Of a DNA stretch of 64,000 nucleotides, positions 58,270-64,000 are shown piece after piece (the stretch's first letter is position 1; every line of letters begins with the position of its first letter). The notes under the pieces were generated by a model. That model was not told where the DNA came from. It searched no databases and saw only the letters and a list, made by a program, of their open reading frames with translations. Source of the DNA: Odontocerum albicorne (lineage: Eukaryota > Arthropoda > Insecta > Trichoptera > Odontoceridae); NCBI GenBank assembly GCA_949825065.1, contig OX463844.1, positions 24,027,763 through 24,091,762 on the forward strand, written 5' to 3'. A program made the position numbers and the translations under genes.

Positions 58270-58530
58270 TAAAAAGCACAGCATGTCTATTGAACGATAA
58301 CAAAAATAGATGACTTGTATAGCGCGGTTTTCAAGAGCGCTTTGCTTATTCTTCCTTTGCGTTTGGCCGCCATACACCGTGTGTTTTCTCCAGCCAGATC
58401 ACAGCGTCCGATGTTAGGTTGTGTCGCCTGCACGCATCCAGAAAATGCATACGGTGGGCAGCTGTGTACGATGTGGTCCATGCTCTAATTCTTCCCGCAC
58501 TCGCCGAAAGATGACTCTGCTAAGCCCCAC
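58270..58530 (-). mobile_element. Non-LTR (Jockey/R1-like) C-terminal fragment, minus strand
   Basis: Minus text: ESSFGECGKN, then SMDHIVHSCPPYAFSGCVQA and AGENTRCMAAKRKGRISKAL. The C..C....T(M)DHI(V)..CP...(F).G pattern is the zinc-knuckle-like tail found after the RT in Jockey/R1-like elements. The RT itself is absent; 5'-truncated. Confidence 0.6.
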
Positions 58531-58754
58531 AGCCCACACAGTATTTGATAATTTTCAGAGTACAGCACTTCTTTTGAGGTAGGAAAACCCCGGGTTATTC
58601 CACCATTCGATCGCCTACAAGATGCCTTTTTGTTTATGCCACATTCCGTTTAACAGGACCATACTTTATCGGCGATCGGCATATTGTATAATTGCTCCAA
58701 AGTCTTCCAGAGTGAGCGAAGAGAGGTGAGATGGACTAGTGGTAGTTCTCTTAT

Positions 58755-58808
58755 TTCCGTAATAATAGGCAGTTGGTCGATTTGCGACGACTGCCTATTA
58801 TTATGGAA
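58755..58808. repeat. Hairpin with 19-bp arms and inner stem
   Basis: Outer arms TTCCGTAATAATAGGCAGT and ACTGCCTATTATTATGGAA pair with one mismatch (C-G to T-G). Within the 16-nt centre, GTCG and CGAC can pair further. It is the third near-perfect hairpin of this size in the window. Confidence 0.9.
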
Positions 58809-58839
58809 CTCCATACGAATTCCAAATACATCCATACCA

Positions 58840-59360
58840 CATACCATTATGTCATTTGCTTGTCGGAATAGGTAGAGAGGACGGAGCGCCAGTCTTTCCT
58901 ATCTTGACATACACATTCACCTCTTCACCCACACACATTTTTCAAAATATGATTTATATTAATTTTTACATTCCCTTTTTCGAAATATCATTCACATGAT
59001 CCAACCATACTGCCCTTGGTCCTCCTCTACTACGCGTTCCACTCACATTTGCATTGTATATTTGTTGTATTATTATTTTTGCCTTTATTCGTTCTACATG
59101 CCCAAATTATATCATACTGTTTTTTTTTCATTATATTCAACACATCAACCTTAAATTCACATTCATCCCTAATCACTGCATTTTGTATTCTATCATATAG
59201 GTATTGTCCCCTCATGTATTGTTTTCAGCGCACACCGCATTTATATAGCATTTATTTAGCTTCTTTCAGTATTTATCCACGTCCACTCTCATATATCCAA
59301 GTTGGTACTAAAACACTATTGCGGACTATCATTTTATCAGATTTTGCTTTTTTATGAATT
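58840..59360 (-). mobile_element. RTE-like C-terminal fragment (family A), minus strand
   Basis: Minus strand: QYLYDRIQNAVIRDECEFKV followed by DVLNIMKK (59,140-59,215), the DRI.N.VIR(D/E)EC(E)(L/F)K..V..I block seen at 12.4 and 44.1 kb. At the end, on plus, CTTGTCGGAATAGGTAGAGA, GGACGGAGCGCCAGTC matches the family's close. The 5' side stops around 59,350. Non-functional. Confidence 0.75.
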
Positions 59361-59802
59361 TATAAAATATAGCTCATAAGGGGCACTAAATAAATACCTG
59401 TGAAATGATGCTTGAACGTAAATTATAAACGAAATGCCTATAATGTCTTATGTCTACTGTTCATCGGGCAATTAGTATCAGTAATGGTGTCTTTGACATT
59501 ATAACAGATAATTAAAGTATTTCGACATTATAATGGCATAAAAGGGTAACCCCAACGAGGCCGGTTAAGAAAACCCCAATACGAAATTTTCAATCAGCGT
59601 TGCCTCTGGCTATTGACTAAGGTAATCTTCTGCAAAGAAGTGCAGTGTATTAATCACGTGGTTGTGCACATAATTAAACGCTTAGGCTTGCAATATGTAT
59701 AGTATATACACGTATCTCATGTGACATGATGCATGCTATAGATAAGAGAATCAATGTGCTTGCACATTGCACTCGCAACTCAAATATTACAACGGGACTA
59801 AC
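59361..59802. other. AT-rich spacer
   Basis: No recognised feature; one GC-richer phrase CCCCAACGAGGCCGGTTAAG at 59551. Confidence 0.45.
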
Positions 59803-59914
59803 ATTTAGTGTGGTGCGATAAGCTGAACTGTCTAAATCGGACATATCCAAAGCGGTTAATTTAGTGTGGTGAGATAAGCTGAACTGTCTAAATCGGACAT
59901 ATCCAAAGCGGACA
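59803..59914. repeat. Tandem duplication, 56 bp x 2
   Basis: Copies start at 59803 and 59859 (ATTTAGTGTGGTG.GATAAGC...) and differ at one base within the first 50. Confidence 0.93.
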
Positions 59915-59999
59915 TATCATTAATTTATTCACAATGAGATTGACACAGATTGAATTTTATATGTTAACTTTCGAATTGAAAAAAAATCCGCAATTTTTT

Positions 60000-60330
60000 T
60001 TATTACTTCATTCACTCATATGGTACCCTTTAACATACCCGATTTGGTGATTTAGTGATTTTGAAGCGCGTGTACAGAAAATAATATTGTATTCAGTTCA
60101 ATTTAACAAGGTTTTGGTTTGAGAATCACTGGAAAAGGCACGTATCTCGCTGTTTGTCATTGTGCATGTTGCCAATAGAGTTAACTCTTCACCGTATCCG
60201 AGTTGGTGATTCGGAGATATTGATGAGCGTGGCCAGAAGGCGATGATTGCTCTATCAATCGAGCTTTCGGGTTGAGAGCCATTGAACTTAGTAAGGAACT
60301 CGCGGATTGTCATTGCACTTACTAACTAGG
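60000..60330. repeat. Imperfect ~170-bp repeat x 2
   Basis: The string CCGATTTGGTGATTTAGTGATTTTGAAGCG-like text near 60,040 recurs as CCGAGTTGGTGATTCGGAGATATTGATGAGCG-like text near 60,198. TGTCATTGTGCAT (60,157) recurs as TGTCATTGCACT (60,309). The minus ORF 60098-60313 lies across both and has no recognised motif. Confidence 0.5.
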
Positions 60331-60511
60331 GTACAGAGATCGTTTTGGAGAGATTTTTACTCTCTAAAATGTTGTTATTCGTAAATATATACCATATTTT
60401 CAAACCTGTATTCAGTATAGCCGATGACATTTTTTAAAGAATTGAACGATTTAATATCGAATTTTCTATTACATTATATATTGTTAAGGCACTATTAACA
60501 CTGTGGAGGTT
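60331..60511. other. AT-rich spacer
   Basis: Nothing recognised. Confidence 0.5.
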
Positions 60512-60709
60512 TAAAAATATTGTAAATTGTTAAGTTAAACACTGTTTATTCTACTTTCTATAAAGGTATAATCCTGTCGGTTTCAATGTTTGCAAATCAT
60601 CATCAGGGAGCCCGTTTTTTTTGTGCTCTCTTAATGATGAGGTGAAATCCTTGAAACCGTTATATGAAGTGAAATAAACAGTGTTTGACTAAACAAATTA
60701 CAATATTTT
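60512..60709. mobile_element. Fold-back element, relative of the 34.6 kb copy
   Basis: Outer arms ATATTGTAAATTGTTAAGTT and AACAGTGTTTGACTAAACAAATTACAATAT-like text pair; AATAAACAGTGTT and TTGAAACCG are shared with 34,559-34,770. The minus strand of the left arm keeps CTGATGATGA ... TTGAAACCGACAGG. The right arm on plus has TTAATGATGAGG ... GAAACCGTT, so its CTGATGA is mutated. More diverged than the 34.6 kb copy. Confidence 0.65.
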
Positions 60710-62094
60710 CCTACTGTTTAATTTTTACATTTTTGAAACAATGCCTGCATACAAATATAAACTTATGTATTTTTTTCGACAGAATTGCTGAATAAATGCA
60801 TATTGAATACGATAATTTATAAACACACTATTTTCTCTTGATATTTTTATACATAATTCATGGTTCAAAGAATTCGATACATTTATACACGGTCTATTGA
60901 ACAAAGGAAAACTTATCTTTGATGTGTTATTTAACAAATATATTAACTTTATTATTCCTTAAAAAAATCCACCATTTTCAATTACTCCAATAAGTAAAAC
61001 TTCAATAATTGTGTCACTTAAAGAAAAAAATGTACCTAACATTTGTTTCATCTTAACTGATTGAGATATATATGATATGTTTTGTCACTTTCTAATGGGT
61101 TTGATTATAATTCCAGGAATATTATTGAATCTCCTCTTTCTTAATGATACTGATTGAAAATTCATTAAAGCTCCCTCCCAGCTGCCAGGGCAAAATAATT
61201 AAACCGCTGAATAATTCAATTTACTATATTGAGAAGTATTTTGTTAACCTAAAGAGAAAATAATTCTCGTCATTTACATAAACTAAGAATTATTTACGGA
61301 TAAATGTTTTGTTAATATGTTTCTTAATATGATTATTATGAAGTTTCCACAAATACTCGTATATGTGATGTTTTGTGTTCTTCAACTTTTTTTTTATTTA
61401 CTGGTTATATTGACATTTGGTAACTGACCTTCTGAATAAATGTATTTGCTTTTTTTAACATTTAGGAATTTTAATTGATAGACTTTTCACATAGCCACAG
61501 TAGACAAAACCAACAAACCTTGTTTCGTGTTGTAAGATTTCTTTCAGAAATACAAATTTCCTTTTGAATATATTTTTGTAGTGTTTTATCTCCATACACG
61601 CAACATTTAATTGAGAATTTCGTACTAATTGCTACTGTAAATTATCCTTTGAAACAAAATAATAAAAACTACTTTATATCTTGCACCTACTCGTATTTTA
61701 AATATCATTGGCATATTTTATTTATTTTATTGAATCATTACTTAAATCCAACTATTTTTGGTAATGTGCGTGTTTTTAATGTTGTTATTAAATTTTGTTT
61801 CAGGTAAGAGGAAATTTCATTAGTGAAAACTAAATTTTCGCAACTTTAGTTCACATATTTTGGTGAGTGAAACTACGTCTATTTTTTCCATAACTTGATT
61901 TTTTTTAACTTAATCATAAAATAATTTGATAAGTAATCTTGAAATACAAATAAGTTATTTTATGAATAAGGATAAGTTAACGAATTAAGATTTCGACACA
62001 ATCTCATGATTTTTTATGTAATTTAATTTTTTTTTTATTGTAATAAAAAAATCGTTATTTAAATACATCTGACCACAAAAATCCTACCTTCGTA
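60710..62094. other. AT-rich stretch, no gene seen
   Basis: About 1.4 kb of AT-rich DNA; the ORF 60725-60937 minus has no motifs. Two TACGAGTA octamers (61354, 61688). Confidence 0.5.
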
Positions 62095-62292
62095 GATATT
62101 AGTAAGATGCAAATCTTCCGACCCAGGGTTTGCAGACTGGATTTCCGTTGCAACCCAGATTTGTTAAAAACGTTCCAGGCTGGTTTTCACTTAAGGTTTC
62201 TATAACATCTTTCTATAAAAGTTGGTTGAAAGATATTAAGCACACCAGATCGTTCTGTATACAACGGAAGTATAATACAATAAAAATTAGTA
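62095..62292 (+). mobile_element. SINE, plus strand, decayed head
   Basis: GACTGGATTTCCGTTGCAAC, CCAGATTTGTTAAAAACG, CAGGCTGGTTTTCACTTAAG, AAGTTGGTTGAAAGATATTA, GATCGTTCTGTATACAACGG, AAGTATAATACAAT. The B box is worn (GGATTTCC). Confidence 0.65.
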
Positions 62293-62339
62293 AATTTAAA
62301 AAAATGCATTATTTTAAATTTTTCTTACATATGCAATAT

Positions 62340-62445
62340 AACCAAAGATCCAGATTAGTTTGCATATGAAAACTTAATTGGAATCCATTTTTCAGGGTTC
62401 CGTCGGCAATCGAACACGAAACCCTCGAGTGGAGGACAATAATTG
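62340..62445 (-). mobile_element. SINE head and body, minus strand
   Basis: GAAAACTTAATTGGAATCCA, GGGTTCCGTCGGCAATCGAA, CACGAAACCCTCGAGTGGAG, cut by the next SINE. Confidence 0.55.
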
Positions 62446-62447
62446 AC

Positions 62448-62665
62448 GACTTCTGTGACCTAGTTGGTAAAATTCCTGTATCCTAGCCCCCGGGGGTGCG
62501 GATTCGATTCCTGTTAAAACCCAGATTTTTTTAAAAGAACTTTAGTTTTAGCTTAATTTAAAGCATCTTAAACACCTTTCTGGTTGGTTGGAAGAGATTT
62601 CTACACGGCAATAAACCCACAAGATTTTATTGTGTACAACGAAAGTGTAATATAATACAATCGTT
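62448..62665 (+). mobile_element. tRNA-headed SINE, plus strand, most complete
   Basis: Head TTCTGTGACCTAGTTGGTAA, B box GCGGATTCGATTCCTG, body AAAACCCAGATTTTTTTAAA, TTAAAGCATCTTAAACACC, tail TTTCTGGTTGGTTGGAAGAG, ATTTCTACACGGCAATAAAC, TTATTGTGTACAACGAAAGT, GTAATATAATACAAT. It is the best reference copy of the family here. Confidence 0.8.
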
Positions 62666-63207
62666 CTTCCACAAGATCAGACATATAATATTAAAAAGAA
62701 AAATCGCTCCATTATAATGTCACCTCTTTTTTACCAACTTAAGCTGTGTCACTTCTGATATGCTAACTCTGAATAACAACTGAAGTATAGGGATTATTAC
62801 TTGGCAGTTTTAAAAATAAAGTAAAATAAGCGCGAGCGAATAAAATTTTCGCGGAAAAATCAGAGAGAAAAAGAAGCGCGTAGCCACGAGATGAGGAGAG
62901 CATTTGATATTCCGAGCACTTAGTGTAGTGGAGTGGTATTTAGTGTTTTGTGTGAATGTTTGATGCACTCCGGCACTGCAGCCGGGAACCGAGCACCGAG
63001 TCGGTTATTTATTAAGACCCGGGCAGCGGGCCCTAATAACGTTACCCTAGAGGGGAGCTCAACCCTTGCTGGTGCAGCGAGCTAACTAATTTAAACGTTA
63101 TTTTTGTTTTTTTAGGATATGCAGTGTATTTTTGGCTGTAGTTTTAATTAAACGTTTCCTTCTGGAAAATATTTTCTATATATAAGAAATAACTTGTTTA
63201 TAACGAC
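62666..63207. other. GC-rich block within AT-rich DNA
   Basis: 62850-63110 is GC-rich with CpG (GCGCGAGCGAAT, CCGGCACTGCAGCCGGGAAC, GACCCGGGCAGCGGGCCC) and has no ORF. GA-rich text (AGAGAGAAAAAGAAGCGCG) precedes GTAGTGGAGTGG. It could be a promoter with an untranslated first exon, or the end of a mobile element. No splice donor or TIR is secure. Confidence 0.35.
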
Positions 63208-63325
63208 GATCTTGTAGTATAGTTGGTAAGACACGTGACTTCGACCCGGGTATTCATGGTTCAATTCCCGATGTTACCCAACACAGGAAATTAAAAAAGG
63301 GCCCCAGTCTGGTAAAAGAGTTCGT
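63208..63325 (+). mobile_element. SINE head with good A box, plus strand
   Basis: Contains TAGTATAGTTG, an exact match to the Pol III A box TRGYNNARNNG, and GGTTCAATTCCC, one base from the B box GGTTCGANTCC. Then the body phrase GCCCCAGTCTGGTAAAAG. The tail is missing. Because acceptor pairing is lacking, I call it a SINE head and not a tRNA gene. Confidence 0.65.
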
Positions 63326-63597
63326 TTGATAACAATACTCCTATAAGGACACGGTAGAAGTGTGCAAATGTGGTTGCCTCTTCACGTGTGGGGTAATTTT
63401 ACCAACACGTTCGACAAACCGCGTATTCCGTGTCTACTCCTGTGACTTTAAATTCGAAGGCTCGATTACTGGGGTCGAAACAATATTGCCTCCAAGCCAC
63501 GCTGTTCAATATTTTCGTATCACCAATTCCGATATGTTAAAGGCCAAGTTAAAACCATGTATTGTAATATATAACACTTTCGTTATACATTGTAAGT
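63326..63597. other. Unassigned; one 79-codon ORF
   Basis: The plus ORF 63360-63599 (MCKCGCLFTCGVILPTRSTN...) has no recognised family and runs into the next SINE, so it is doubtful. Confidence 0.3.
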
Positions 63598-63700
63598 AAA
63601 ACCTGATATGATTATTGCTATACGGCAATCTCTTCCCATCAAATAGGGAAGAGTTTTAACCAGACTTAAGTGAAAACCAGACTAGACATCTTGAGGCGTA
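63598..63700 (-). mobile_element. SINE tail and body, minus strand
   Basis: AAAACCTGATATGATTATTG, TACGGCAATCTCTTCCCATC, ACTTAAGTGAAAACCAGACT. The head is missing. Confidence 0.65.
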
Positions 63701-64000
63701 ATTATAAAAAAAAAATCAGTTTTTTATTCAATGTTAAAATGGAGAAAAAAACGCATCTAGTTTTTCTGATATCCCTGGTTTCATTGTTGACACGTCTCTA
63801 ACTATTTTTGGACCATTTTACATCTTAATTTTTTATTATTCTGGTGCTTGACGCTACAAACATAATTTGAAATACCTTACTTACTAAACATAAAACGTTA
63901 CATATTTTCATCAACTTGTAACAAGAAATATATCGATAATAATGAATAAAAAAAAGTTTATATCTTTATGAATCTTTCACATTTCCAAATTCTTATTTTA
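63701..64000. other. AT-rich window end
   Basis: Nothing recognised. Confidence 0.5.

Noticed and set aside
63208..63285. tRNA gene
   Set aside because: Good A and B boxes but no convincing acceptor stem, and the sequence continues into the SINE body.

Overview
This 64 kb window is AT-rich, non-coding-looking animal DNA, most likely from an insect. That inference rests on the mobile elements: a piggyBac transposase, a Transib (RAG1-like) element, mariner elements, many RTE-like non-LTR retrotransposon pieces and a tRNA-headed SINE family, all common together in arthropod genomes. I see no prokaryotic operons and no recognisable host exon, so this is probably an intergenic or large intronic stretch. 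The exact taxon cannot be fixed from the sequence.

Layout. 0-16 kb: AT-rich background with scattered 5'-truncated RTE-like fragments on both strands, a clearer reverse-transcriptase fragment at 6.5-7.3 kb (-), SINEs, a 41-bp tandem array at 9.2 kb and a tRNA-like unit between direct repeats at 8.2-8.6 kb. 16.7-28.5 kb: two copies of one LINE family (16.7 and 27.7 kb), one carrying a 137-bp AT microsatellite and a perfect 32-bp hairpin; a 12-copy array of 91 bp (19.6-20.7 kb); a 3-copy array of 65 bp; a fold-back element at 24.8 kb; an RTE/BovB-like RT fragment with a FADD box at 25.5-26.4 kb. 31.6-34.6 kb: a Transib element with both terminal repeats and a broken transposase, abutted by a 212-bp fold-back element. 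35-51 kb: mostly unremarkable, with RTE tails, a duplicated ~400-bp block at 42 kb, another fold-back at 44.8 kb and small arrays. 51-64 kb: a deletion-bearing mariner with 30-bp TIRs, a SINE cluster, arrays of 55 and 30 bp, an RT fragment with a mutated YADD box, the intact 604-residue piggyBac transposase ORF (55,903-57,717, -), another fold-back at 60.6 kb and a second SINE cluster.

How it fits together. The only intact long ORF is the piggyBac transposase. Non-autonomous pieces outnumber autonomous ones. Several hairpins are nearly perfect although they sit inside older, diverged repeats, which suggests recent inverted-duplication events. The octamer TACGAGTA (either strand) occurs 23 times in unrelated contexts, about ten times what base composition predicts by my hand estimate. 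Four fold-back elements carry CTGANGA...GAAAC-like strings resembling hammerhead ribozyme cores of Penelope-like elements. Family calls rest on recognised motifs read by eye; no database search was run.
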